The notes beneath the pieces were generated by a model, which did no database searches, was not told the DNA's origin, and saw only the letters and a program-made list of their open reading frames with translations. A DNA stretch of 12,913 nt from an uncultured Porphyromonadaceae bacterium (lineage in GTDB: Bacteria > Bacteroidota > Bacteroidia > Bacteroidales > Muribaculaceae): the NCBI GenBank assembly GCA_900552325.1, contig URZG01000035.1:1-12913 (forward strand), in the 5' to 3' direction. The position numbers and the translations under genes are program-made. Below are positions 5,853 to 12,913 of this stretch, in pieces; the first letter of the stretch is position 1, and the number at the start of each line of letters is the position of its first letter.

Positions 5853-7730
5853 ATGAAAACTTACGGTATCCTGGCTCCGGCACTGGTTCTGGCAATGAGT
5901 GTGTCGGCACAGGAACAAAAACTTACGGGTGAACTTCTGGGCACCGCGGCAAACAATGGTTATGCACTGGAGAATATTGTTGACGGAGATCTAAATACCA
6001 GCTTCTATGCTTTGCGCGAGAACGAGAACTATTCGCGTCCGTGGGCCGGTTTAGATCTTGGCAAAGCGCACGTGATCTCGAAAATCGGTATCGCCCCTTC
6101 CAAAGAAAGCAAAAGTTGCTCGCGCGTGGCTGTATTTCAGGGCGCCAACCAGCCCGACTTCATTGACGCCATGCCCATAGCGATGGTTCCCGCCCAAGGG
6201 CTGACCCCCGGCGAGATGTATTATATTGATGTGAATGTGTCGCGTGGATTCCGCTATGTGCGTATGGTGGGCGCCGGCGGCGCTCAGATGAATGTGGCCG
6301 AACTGGAGTTCTACGGCACCGAAGGGGAGGGTGACGACTCGCACTTCTTCCAGGTGACCCACCTCCCCACCATCGCTTTCAACACTCCCGGCATGGAAGA
6401 GATCAAGAGCAAGGACGACAAACATTCCGGCTCAACAATTTATGTGATTTCCGACAACGGCACCACCCTCCTCACCGACACCAAATGCCAGATGAAAGGG
6501 CGCGGCAACGGATCCTGGCAGATGGACAAGAAGCCTTTCCAGATCAAGTTCGACAAAAAGCAGCAGATTCTCTCCGACGCTCCTTCAAAAGCCAAGAAAT
6601 GGACCCTTATCAACAACCACGGCGACAAGACCCTCATGCGTAACCGCGTGGCCTTCGACATGAGCCGCGAGATAGGAATGGAATATACGCCGTACTGCCG
6701 TTTCGTGGATGTGATATACAACGGCGAGTATGAGGGATGTTACCAGCTTTGCGATCAGATGGAGGTGAACAAAGGCCGCGTGGACATCACGGAGATGCTT
6801 CCTGAGGATATTGAAGGACTCGCTCTCACCGGAGGCTATTTCATCGAAATCGACGCTTACGCCGACCAGGAAAAATCGTGGTTCAACGCCCATCACAACA
6901 TTCCGGTGACAATCAAATCGCCTGACGAAGACGAGATCGTGGAAGCACAGAGCCGCTACATCGAGGACTACTTCAACAAGATGGTGGATGCCGTATATTC
7001 CTCCGACTTCACCGACCCAGCAACCGGCTACCGCAAGTATCTCGACCTTGACAGTTTCCTCCGCTACTTCATCTGCGGCGAACTTACAGGCAACACCGAC
7101 ACCTACTGGAGCACATATATGTATAAAGAGCGCGGATCAGACAAGTTTATCACCGGCCCGATCTGGGACCAGGACCTTGCTTTCAACAACGACTCGCGTA
7201 CTTTCGACGTTAACGGGAAATCGGACTTCATCTACAACTACGGATCACATGCCGGCGATATGAGGGCTTTTGTCACACGTATCGTAAAGAACGATGCCGG
7301 TGCGCGCCGCCGTCTCAGTGAAATCTGGTCGACTCTCCGCAAGCACGAGAACTTCAACGCCGATTATTTCAACGGCAAAATAGATGAATATGCAGCCGAC
7401 CTCGATGCATCGCAGAAACTCAACTTCGTGCGCTGGCCCATCCTTGACCAGTGGGTGCACATGAATCCCCGTCCGCTCTACACATACGAGGCCGAAGTGA
7501 GCGCAGTCAAGAACTACATTACCTCGCGTTTCAAAAAACTCGACACTCTCATCGGTATCGTCGATGTGCCGGATGACTCGGCCATTGACGGCATCGAGGC
7601 CGACGGAGCCATCGACGCTCCCGCCGAATATTACCGCCTCGACGGCACCTTCTGCGGCGAAACGCCCGACGGCCCCGGCATCTATCTCCTCCGCCGCGGT
7701 CCCCGCGCCGAAAAAGTTGTGGTGAGATAA
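5853..7730 (+). CDS. secreted CotH-kinase-family protein with N-terminal discoidin-like domain
   Basis: A 625-residue exported protein. Residues 1-19 form a signal peptide with a hydrophobic core and a predicted cut after SVSA. Residues about 28-155 look like an F5/8 type C (discoidin-like) beta-sandwich: a NIVDGDLNTSF motif near 41-51 and a closing VAELEFYG. Residues about 172-460 match the CotH kinase family: MKGRGNGSW near 214-222, LMRNRVAFDMSR at 261-272, GEYEGCYQL at 291-299 and GPIWDQDLAF at 435-444, whose WDxD acids match the family's metal-binding motif. CotH in Bacillus phosphorylates spore-coat proteins; the role in non-sporulating gut Bacteroidales is unknown. The tail has EYYRLDG (592-598) and GIYLLRRG (609-616), resembling the C-terminal tails of many Bacteroidales exoproteins, perhaps a sorting signal. 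An in-frame TTG at 5850 precedes the ATG at 5853; the ATG is chosen. It is monocistronic, between a divergent promoter and a strong terminator. Confidence 0.88.
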   Translation: MKTYGILAPALVLAMSVSAQEQKLTGELLGTAANNGYALENIVDGDLNTSFYALRENENYSRPWAGLDLGKAHVISKIGIAPSKESKSCSRVAVFQGANQPDFIDAMPIAMVPAQGLTPGEMYYIDVNVSRGFRYVRMVGAGGAQMNVAELEFYGTEGEGDDSHFFQVTHLPTIAFNTPGMEEIKSKDDKHSGSTIYVISDNGTTLLTDTKCQMKGRGNGSWQMDKKPFQIKFDKKQQILSDAPSKAKKWTLINNHGDKTLMRNRVAFDMSREIGMEYTPYCRFVDVIYNGEYEGCYQLCDQMEVNKGRVDITEMLPEDIEGLALTGGYFIEIDAYADQEKSWFNAHHNIPVTIKSPDEDEIVEAQSRYIEDYFNKMVDAVYSSDFTDPATGYRKYLDLDSFLRYFICGELTGNTDTYWSTYMYKERGSDKFITGPIWDQDLAFNNDSRTFDVNGKSDFIYNYGSHAGDMRAFVTRIVKNDAGARRRLSEIWSTLRKHENFNADYFNGKIDEYAADLDASQKLNFVRWPILDQWVHMNPRPLYTYEAEVSAVKNYITSRFKKLDTLIGIVDVPDDSAIDGIEADGAIDAPAEYYRLDGTFCGETPDGPGIYLLRRGPRAEKVVVR

Positions 7731-7746
7731 GTCTTATAAATACAAT

Positions 7747-7803
7747 AAATTAATCGCCGGATTATGTGCGCCATGCAGGCACATAATCCGGCGATTAATT
7801 TTT
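7747..7803. terminator. bidirectional terminator between convergent CotH gene and cydB
   Basis: A perfect 23-bp inverted repeat (7747-7769 with 7779-7801) encloses the nine-base loop GCCATGCAG. On the plus strand the stem runs into TTTTT (7799-7803). On the minus strand the stem ends in ATTT followed by an A/T-rich stretch. It lies 16 bp after the CotH stop and 15 bp beyond the cydB stop, so it can end both transcripts. Confidence 0.88.
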
Positions 7804-7816
7804 CAGACGGAGTGGA

Positions 7817-8959
7817 TCAGTAGTTGTGGTCGGAGTCGGCGAGCTCGCGGGCGCTGACGGCGGGGTCGGTGAGCTTGTGCCATACGTAGGCGATGTAGCC
7901 GATTACGATCGGGAGGAGGAGGGTCACCCAGGCCATCACCTTGAGGGTGAAGTGGGTGGAGGAGCTGTTGGCGATGGTCAGGGAGCTGTCGGGGTGTGTC
8001 ACTGACGGCAGGTAGGCGGTGTTGTTGTAGCCGCTGATGCAGAAGAGGCAGGTGACGACGACCACAGTGCCGATGCCGGTCCACCAGAACGCCTGTTTGC
8101 GGAAGCGTGGATCGAGCCATCCGCGGATTATGCCGTAGAGCACGGCCAGTACGCCTAAAAGGAAGGGCACGCCTACCCACCACATTTCCACGAGATTGTA
8201 CAGGTATTTGTTGGCTACGGGATGGAAATGCCCGTTCTCGGAGAGAGTATAGCCCGGTGCGAGGAAAAGGGCGGCTGCGAAGCCGAGGAAGAGCACCGTG
8301 AAGATGGCGCCGTTGGCAAGGATGCGGAAGCGGCTGAGACGTCCGAAAGCGTCAGGATCGGGAGCGTCGATGTTGCGGTAGATGAACATCACTCCGAGTG
8401 TGCGCGCAAGGAAGAGCACGGTGAAGCCTAAAAGGAGATTCGGCAGGGAGAAGATCTCGTAAAGGCCGTGTCCGGGATTCCACACGGAGATCACCGGAGA
8501 GCCGGCGTTGAGGATGCTCTGGCGCGAGACTTCGAAGTCGGCGCCGAAAAACTGCATCCCTACCGCGCACCCCAGCAGCACGCATCCCACGCATCCGTTG
8601 AAGCACAGAAAACAGTCGTAGGCCGATGTGCCGAAAATATTGCCCGGTTTTGAGCGGAATTCGTAGCTCACCGCCTGGAGGATAAAGCTCAGCAGTATAA
8701 GCATCCACAGCCAGTAGGCACCCCCGAAACTGGTGGAGTAGTAGAGGGGGAAGGAGGCGAAGAAGGCTCCGCCGAAGGTGACGAGGGTGGTGAACGTAAG
8801 TTCCCATTTGCGGCCGAGCACGTTGACGGTGAGCTGTTTCAGCTCGGTCTGGCGTCCGGGCCAGAGGAATGTCTGTCCTCCCTGCACGAAGAGGAGGAAC
8901 ACCAGCAGTCCGCCTAAAAGCGATATCACGAACCACCAATATATCTGTAAGGCTTCCAT
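7817..8959 (-). CDS. cydB: cytochrome bd quinol oxidase subunit II
   Basis: A 380-residue polytopic inner-membrane protein, about the same length as E. coli CydB (379). It starts with a hydrophobic helix rich in Leu/Phe (MEALQIYWWF then ISLLGGLLVFLLFVQGG) and has about eight hydrophobic segments. As partner of CydA it forms the bd oxidase, which oxidises quinol and reduces O2 to water, allowing Bacteroidales to respire and scavenge trace oxygen. It begins 3 bp after the cydA stop, so the two are translationally coupled, and it ends before a strong terminator. The first helix has QGGQ where proteobacterial CydB has an Asp-containing motif; I believe this is normal for the Bacteroidota clade. 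No cydX-like small ORF fits between its stop and the terminator. Three of the four Leu-Leu-Gly tripeptides use the identical codons CTT-TTA-GGC, odd in a GC-rich gene. Confidence 0.93.
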   Translation of the reverse strand: MEALQIYWWFVISLLGGLLVFLLFVQGGQTFLWPGRQTELKQLTVNVLGRKWELTFTTLVTFGGAFFASFPLYYSTSFGGAYWLWMLILLSFILQAVSYEFRSKPGNIFGTSAYDCFLCFNGCVGCVLLGCAVGMQFFGADFEVSRQSILNAGSPVISVWNPGHGLYEIFSLPNLLLGFTVLFLARTLGVMFIYRNIDAPDPDAFGRLSRFRILANGAIFTVLFLGFAAALFLAPGYTLSENGHFHPVANKYLYNLVEMWWVGVPFLLGVLAVLYGIIRGWLDPRFRKQAFWWTGIGTVVVVTCLFCISGYNNTAYLPSVTHPDSSLTIANSSSTHFTLKVMAWVTLLLPIVIGYIAYVWHKLTDPAVSARELADSDHNY

Positions 8960-8962
8960 GGC

Positions 8963-10552
8963 TTATTTGTTTTTGTCGTTAGTGTTTTCATCGGCGGCGA
9001 GGAGGTCGCGGCGCGAGGCTTTGGAGATTTCACGGGTGAGGATGGAGATGTCGGCGGCGAGCAGACCTGTGAACACCGCAACGAACATCCAGAAGGTAAG
9101 CTGCACGGAGCCTGCCGGGATGGCGCTGACGGCGGCTTTGCAGGGGAGGAGTCCCTCGATGGTCCAGGGCTGGCGTCCCATTTCGGCCACGATCCATCCG
9201 GCTTCGCTGGCGAGCCATACCACCGGAATCGTCAGCAGCCCGAAGAATATCAGCCATTTGTTCTCGAGCACAGCCGGGCGGCGGTAGCTCAGGAAAAGCA
9301 TCACCACGAAGAACAGCAGCAGGTAGCCGCCGAAAATCACCATCACGCGGAAAGCGTAGAAAGTTATCGCTACCGGGGGTATCGCTTCATCGGGATTGTC
9401 AAGGAATCCGTAGCCGAAATACTTGAAGTCGGCTTTGAGGTCGCTGTGGGCTGCCGCCATAGCCACGCTGTCGCCGGCTGCCGAGGCTGCCTCGTAGCGG
9501 CGGAGGGCTTCCTGGGCGGCCTGTCCGCGCGCTATGCGCTCGGCGTAGCTTACGGTGGCGATGGTGTCGCCCTGCGCGGTGAGCTCGCGTCCCTCTATGA
9601 GGTCGTTTATGCCGGGCACGAACGAGCCGGGGTCGTGGTTGGCGAGGATCGACAGGCCGTAGGGAATCCGGATGGCATATTTTACGGGTTCTTTGCCGTC
9701 GGTACGTTCCTTCGAGGTGTCGAGGACGCCGATACCCACGAGATCCTGGCCGCACGAGCCGTCGTAGAGAGCTTCCATTGCGGCGAGTTTCATGGGTTGG
9801 GTATTGGCCACGTCGACAGCCGACATGTCACCGGTCCAGGTAGTCAGCACTATTCCGGCAAGTCCAACCCACGAAGCCACTTTCATGGAGTCCTTGGCAA
9901 ACTGCACGTTGCGCTTTTTCAGCAGGAACCAGCAGCTGACGCCTACCACGAACACGGCGCCGAGTACCCACCCCGACAGCACGGTGTGGAAGAATTTTAC
10001 CACCGCCGTGTGCGAGAGCGCCACTGCGGCGAAGTCGGTCATGACGTTGCGCATCTGCGCCGGGTCGAAGTCCATTCCCACCGGGTGCTGCATCCAGGCG
10101 TTGGCCACCAGAATCCAGTAGGCCGACAGCGAGATGCCGATAGCGGTGAGCCATGTGGCGGCGAGGTGGAATCCGGGCGACACCCTCTTCCACCCGAAGA
10201 ACATCACCGCGATGAATGTGCTCTCGAGGAAGAACGCCGCTATCCCTTCGATAGCCAGGGGAGCGCCGAAAATATCACCCACGAACCAGGAATAGTTGCT
10301 CCAGTTCGTGCCGAATTCGAACTCAAGAATAATGCCCGTAGCCACGCCGCAGGCGAAATTGATACCGAACAGGAGCATCCAGAATTTTGTCATCCGCTTC
10401 CAGCGTTCGTCGCGGGTTTTCAGATAGATGCTCTCCATGATGCCCACTATCAGCGACAGGCCGATGGACAGAGGCACGAAGAGCCAGTGCACTATCGCCG
10501 TGAGTGCAAACTGGCCGCGTGACCAGTCGATGGTGCTTAACAAATCGTTCAT
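8963..10552 (-). CDS. cydA: cytochrome bd quinol oxidase subunit I
   Basis: A 529-residue multi-helix membrane protein carrying the haems of cytochrome bd. Aligned by eye with E. coli CydA (522 aa), the key residues are present: His22 (E. coli His19, high-spin haem ligand), His189 in KFFHTVLSG (His186, haem b558), Arg402 and Met404 in FRVMV (Arg391/Met393, the other b558 axial ligand), and GRQPW at 459-463. In the periplasmic Q-loop, Lys255 and Glu260 in QPMKLAAMEALY correspond to the quinol-binding Lys252/Glu257. The long insert between roughly 265 and 390 indicates a long Q-loop form. cydB follows after 3 bp. The ATG at 10552 gives MNDLLSTIDWSRGQFALTA, the expected N-terminus. A -7 box about 95 bp upstream suggests its own promoter. 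No small ORF precedes it, although a DUF4492 gene is, as I recall, often found there in relatives. Confidence 0.96.
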   Translation of the reverse strand: MNDLLSTIDWSRGQFALTAIVHWLFVPLSIGLSLIVGIMESIYLKTRDERWKRMTKFWMLLFGINFACGVATGIILEFEFGTNWSNYSWFVGDIFGAPLAIEGIAAFFLESTFIAVMFFGWKRVSPGFHLAATWLTAIGISLSAYWILVANAWMQHPVGMDFDPAQMRNVMTDFAAVALSHTAVVKFFHTVLSGWVLGAVFVVGVSCWFLLKKRNVQFAKDSMKVASWVGLAGIVLTTWTGDMSAVDVANTQPMKLAAMEALYDGSCGQDLVGIGVLDTSKERTDGKEPVKYAIRIPYGLSILANHDPGSFVPGINDLIEGRELTAQGDTIATVSYAERIARGQAAQEALRRYEAASAAGDSVAMAAAHSDLKADFKYFGYGFLDNPDEAIPPVAITFYAFRVMVIFGGYLLLFFVVMLFLSYRRPAVLENKWLIFFGLLTIPVVWLASEAGWIVAEMGRQPWTIEGLLPCKAAVSAIPAGSVQLTFWMFVAVFTGLLAADISILTREISKASRRDLLAADENTNDKNK

Positions 10553-10645
10553 CTTGAAATATAAGGGTTTTAGTTATTAGTTTCTATGGTATTGTGGTGG
10601 AGCCTGCTGAAAGCGAGGCTGTGAGGTTGACGGGTACCTGACGCA

Positions 10646-10653
10646 CAAAGTTA
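10646..10653 (-). promoter_or_regulatory. -7 promoter element for cydAB
   Basis: On the minus strand 10653-10646 reads TAACTTTG, a perfect match to TAnnTTTG and identical to the -7 box of the CotH gene. Transcription would begin near 10642, leaving about 90 nt of leader. No TTTG lies 19-21 bases upstream, so the -33 element is weak or absent, which could mean activator-dependent expression. Confidence 0.5.
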
Positions 10654-10691
10654 AAACAAAAGCCCGATAATCGTGCGGATAATCTAAAAAA

Positions 10692-10749
10692 ATCGCAGAT
10701 AGTCTTAATAGTTTACTATGATCGCATTTGCCTTTGGACTCTGGAGAGT
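10692..10749. other. AT-rich cluster of short dyads and direct repeats in the cydA-mce intergenic region
   Basis: Most of the 366-bp gap between cydA and mce has no ORF. This segment contains ATAGT-TT-ACTAT (10708-10719), flanked by direct ATCGCA repeats (10692-10697 and 10721-10726), and ACTCT-GG-AGAGT (10738-10749). The dyads lie about 65-110 bp upstream of both predicted start sites, a plausible location for regulator binding. Short dyads also arise by chance in AT-rich DNA, and no known operator (for example an FNR/CRP TTGAT-N4-ATCAA) is evident. Confidence 0.3.
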
Positions 10750-10779
10750 ATTCGGAGAAATCAAAAAAATAATGAAAAA

Positions 10780-10811
10780 TTGAGGCGGTTAAAGAATAAT
10801 TGCTAATTTTG
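10780..10811 (+). promoter_or_regulatory. predicted mce-mmdA promoter
   Basis: TAATTTTG at 10804-10811 matches TAnnTTTG. TTG at 10780-10782 lies 21 bases before it as a partial -33 element. The expected start near 10815 gives a leader of about 103 nt, the longest in the window. Confidence 0.55.
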
Positions 10812-10847
10812 TGGTTGATTTGCCGGAATAGTCGTGCGGGTATCCAC

Positions 10848-10897
10848 TTGGTATGGCCGCATTATGTTCCGTCTCCGCTTAATACACAACATACCAA
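10848..10897 (+). other. inverted repeat in the mce mRNA leader
   Basis: TTGGTATG (10848-10855) and CATACCAA (10890-10897) can form an 8-bp stem closing a 34-nt loop, ending 21 bases before the mce start codon. A second stem, TGCGG (10835-10839) with CCGCA (10857-10861), places the first arm in its loop, so the two may compete or form a pseudoknot. No T-run follows, so it is not an intrinsic terminator, and no known riboswitch signature was recognised. Confidence 0.35.
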
Positions 10898-10918
10898 ATC
10901 CTTATAATAATATCAGTT

Positions 10919-11341
10919 ATGGAAATTTCCCATATCGAGCACATCGGTATCGCCGTTCCCTCGCTGGAAGAGGCTATTCCGTTCTACGAGAACATTCTCG
11001 GCCTTAAATGTTTTGCCATCGAAGAAGTTGCCGACCAGAAAGTGAAGACCGCTTTCTTCAAGGTGGGCCAGACCAAGATCGAACTCCTGGAGGGTACAGC
11101 TCCCGAGAGCGCCATCTGCAAGTTCATCGAGAAAAACGGCGGCCGCGGCGGCATCCAGCACGTGGCTTTCGCCGTGGAGGACGGTGTGGCCAACGCACTG
11201 GCCGAGGCCGAGGAGAAGGGCTGCAAGCTCATCGACAAGGCACCGCGTCCCGGAGCCGAAGGACTTAATATCGCCTTCCTGCATCCCAAATCGACCGTAG
11301 GCACCCTTGTGGAGCTTTGCGAGGATCCTAAGAAGAAATAA
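10919..11341 (+). CDS. mce: methylmalonyl-CoA epimerase
   Basis: A 140-residue protein of the vicinal-oxygen-chelate superfamily, made of two similar beta-alpha-beta-beta-beta modules. It interconverts (S)- and (R)-methylmalonyl-CoA, linking the B12-dependent mutase to the decarboxylase. Candidate metal ligands are at the expected spacings: His8 (IEHIG), Glu55 (KIELLE), His81 (IQHVAF) and Glu132 (LVELCE). The MEISHIEHIGIAVPSLEEA start is characteristic, and the length matches the family. It is followed 24 bp later by mmdA with no promoter visible, so the two should be one transcript from the promoter at 10780-10811. The methylmalonyl-CoA mutase subunits are not in this window. Other VOC functions are unlikely given the mmdA neighbour. 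Confidence 0.93.
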   Translation: MEISHIEHIGIAVPSLEEAIPFYENILGLKCFAIEEVADQKVKTAFFKVGQTKIELLEGTAPESAICKFIEKNGGRGGIQHVAFAVEDGVANALAEAEEKGCKLIDKAPRPGAEGLNIAFLHPKSTVGTLVELCEDPKKK

Positions 11342-11365
11342 ATCCAACCAATATAAATTTACGTA

Positions 11366-12913
11366 ATGAGCACTCAGCTTGAAAAAATTCAGGAACTGAT
11401 CGCCAAGCGCGAACAGGCTCGTCTGGGCGGCGGAGAGAAAGCCATCCAGAAGCAGCACGAACGCGGCAAATATACCGCCCGCGAACGTATCGCCCAACTG
11501 CTTGACGAAGGTTCTTTTGAAGAACTTGATATGTTTGTGACCCACCGCTGCCACAACTTCGGCCAGGAGAAGAAATCGTTCCTCGGCGATGGCGTGGTGA
11601 CTGGCTACGGCACAATCGACGGACGCCTTGTTTATGTTTTCGCACAGGATTTCACCGTGTTCGGCGGTTCCCTCTCGGAGACTATGGCACAGAAAATCTG
11701 CAAGGTGATGGATATGGCCATGAAGATGGGTGCCCCCGTTATCGGTCTGAATGACTCGGGTGGCGCACGTATTCAGGAAGGTATCAACGCACTGGCCGGA
11801 TATTCCGAGATTTTCCAGCGCAATATCCTCGCTTCCGGTGTGATTCCTCAGATTTCGGCTATCCTCGGCCCCTGCGCCGGCGGTGCCGTATATTCCCCCG
11901 CTCTGACCGACTTCACCATCATGGCCAAAGGTATCTCCTACATGTTCCTTACCGGCCCGAAGGTGGTGAAAACCGTTACCGGCGAGGATGTAAGCCAGGA
12001 AGATCTGGGTGGCGCATCGGTTCACGCCTCGAAATCGGGTGTGGCACATCTGGCCGCCGAGGATGGCGAGGAAGCCATCAAGATGATCCGTCAGCTCATG
12101 ACCTACATCCCTCAGAACAACCTGGAGGAGACCCCCATCGTGGAGTGCACCGACCCCATCGACCGCATGGATGACGAGCTCAACGAGATTATCCCCGAAA
12201 GCGCCAACCGCGCATACGATATGTACAAGGTCATCGGCGCCATCATCGACAACGGTGAGTTCTTCGAGATCCAGCCCGATTACGCCAAGAACATCATCAT
12301 CGGTTTCGCCCGTTTCAACGGCCGTTCGGTAGGTATCGTGGCCAACCAGCCCAAGTATCTCGCCGGCGTGCTCGACTGCAACGCTTCGCGCAAGGCTGCC
12401 CGGTTTGTGCGTTTCTGCGACGCCTTCAATATCCCCATCGTGTCGCTCGTCGACGTGCCGGGCTTCCTCCCCGGTACCGGCCAGGAGTACAACGCCGTGA
12501 TTCTCCACGGCGCCAAGCTGCTCTACGCTTACGGCGAGGCTACAGTGCCCAAGGTTACCGTTACCCTCCGCAAGAGCTACGGCGGCTCGCATATCGTGAT
12601 GAGCTGCAAACAGCTCCGCGGCGACATGAACTACGCATGGCCTACAGCTGAGATCGCAGTTATGGGAGGTGCCGGCGCTGTGGAAGTGCTCTATGCAAAA
12701 GAGGCAAAAGCATCCGACGATCCCAAGAAAGTTCTCGCCGAGAAAGAAGCGGAATACAACAAGCTCTTCTGCAACCCCTACAACGCGGCAAAATACGGAT
12801 ACATCGACGATGTTATCGAACCCCGCAACACCCGCTTCCGCATTATCCGCGCTCTGCAGCAGCTCGCTACAAAGCGTGTCACCAATCCAGCCAAGAAGCA
12901 CGGCAACATTCCT
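11366..12913 (+). CDS. mmdA: methylmalonyl-CoA decarboxylase alpha / propionyl-CoA carboxylase beta-type carboxyltransferase (3' end cut by window)
   Basis: The open frame covers 516 codons with no stop before the edge. Relatives are about 517 residues and usually end shortly after a KHGNIP tail, which is seen here, so only a codon or two plus the stop should be missing. It is a biotin-dependent carboxyltransferase with two crotonase-like halves. Visible motifs include DSGGARIQEG (130-139) and GPCAGGAVYSPAL (168-180) in the first half, and VPGFLPGTGQE, YGGSHIVMSCK and AVMGGAGAVE in the second. The AGGA region and the GG of the second half correspond to family oxyanion holes. The role depends on partners: with a BCCP-like carrier and a membrane beta subunit it removes CO2 from methylmalonyl-CoA to give propionyl-CoA while pumping Na+; with a biotin carboxylase it acts in the opposite direction. 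Position behind mce favours the propionate-forming decarboxylase known in Bacteroidales. Downstream genes are outside the window. Confidence 0.92.
   Translation, partial: MSTQLEKIQELIAKREQARLGGGEKAIQKQHERGKYTARERIAQLLDEGSFEELDMFVTHRCHNFGQEKKSFLGDGVVTGYGTIDGRLVYVFAQDFTVFGGSLSETMAQKICKVMDMAMKMGAPVIGLNDSGGARIQEGINALAGYSEIFQRNILASGVIPQISAILGPCAGGAVYSPALTDFTIMAKGISYMFLTGPKVVKTVTGEDVSQEDLGGASVHASKSGVAHLAAEDGEEAIKMIRQLMTYIPQNNLEETPIVECTDPIDRMDDELNEIIPESANRAYDMYKVIGAIIDNGEFFEIQPDYAKNIIIGFARFNGRSVGIVANQPKYLAGVLDCNASRKAARFVRFCDAFNIPIVSLVDVPGFLPGTGQEYNAVILHGAKLLYAYGEATVPKVTVTLRKSYGGSHIVMSCKQLRGDMNYAWPTAEIAVMGGAGAVEVLYAKEAKASDDPKKVLAEKEAEYNKLFCNPYNAAKYGYIDDVIEPRNTRFRIIRALQQLATKRVTNPAKKHGNIP

Noticed and set aside
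9446..10522. A 358-codon plus-strand frame opposite cydA
   Set aside because: Composition is dominated by Gly, His, Arg and Glu, the mirror of hydrophobic CydA codons; no motif or promoter.
10815..10918. Cobalamin or other known riboswitch before mce
   Set aside because: No B12-box-like conserved core or other known aptamer was recognised; only two simple inverted repeats are seen.
10913..12901. A 662-codon minus-strand open frame antisense to mce and mmdA
   Set aside because: It is fully opposite two well-conserved genes, its product is rich in His/Gly/Leu without domain motifs, and such frames arise when GC-rich codons suppress stops in the complementary frame.
1..12913. Mobile elements, CRISPR arrays, tRNA or rRNA genes, toxin-antitoxin or defence systems
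   Set aside because: No transposase or integrase motifs, spaced direct-repeat arrays, cloverleaf candidates or defence-type proteins were seen on either strand.

Overview
The window looks like ordinary chromosomal DNA of a GC-rich member of the Bacteroidales, probably Muribaculaceae-like. Four lines point there. Start sites lack clear Shine-Dalgarno sequences. Upstream regions carry the Bacteroidota-type promoter TTTG-N19-21-TAnnTTTG (upstream of nfnA, folP, the CotH gene and mce; only the -7 box is clear for cydA). The CotH-family exoprotein ends in a tail typical of Bacteroidales secreted proteins. The mce-mmdA pair is the usual start of the Bacteroidales propionate module. The family-level placement is inference. 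Because codons are GC-rich, many long antisense ORFs are shadows of real genes and are left out.

Layout. (1) 1-3612, plus strand: a promoter, then an iron-sulfur flavoprotein pair of the NfnAB/SudBA type (ferredoxin/NAD(P)H-linked oxidoreductase) and threonine ammonia-lyase (ilvA) 20 bp behind it, ending in a long hairpin terminator. (2) 5751-3663, minus strand: folP (dihydropteroate synthase), cdaA (c-di-AMP synthase, overlapping folP by 8 bp) and a small macro-domain-like protein 12 bp further on. (3) 5752-5852: divergent, physically overlapping promoters. (4) 5853-7730, plus: a secreted CotH-kinase-family protein with an N-terminal discoidin-like domain. (5) 7747-7803: a 23-bp perfect-stem terminator serving the convergent CotH and cydB genes. 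(6) 10552-7817, minus: cydA-cydB, cytochrome bd quinol oxidase. (7) 10553-10918: a divergent regulatory region with a promoter for each side, several short dyads and a roughly 100-nt mce leader. (8) 10919 to the right edge, plus: methylmalonyl-CoA epimerase and the carboxyltransferase subunit of methylmalonyl-CoA decarboxylase/propionyl-CoA carboxylase. The last gene is open at the window end, probably missing only a codon or two.

How the genes fit together: most are central anaerobic and nanaerobic metabolism: redox balancing between NADH, NADPH and ferredoxin (NfnAB), amino-acid catabolism or isoleucine synthesis (IlvA), oxygen scavenging and quinol oxidation (CydAB), and the succinate-to-propionate route (Mce, MmdA). 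FolP and CdaA supply folate and the second messenger c-di-AMP.

I found no mobile element, CRISPR array, tRNA, rRNA or clear defence system. The least explained parts are the macro-domain protein linked to c-di-AMP synthesis, the secreted CotH protein, the folP promoter that predicts a nearly leaderless mRNA, and the structured region between cydA and mce.
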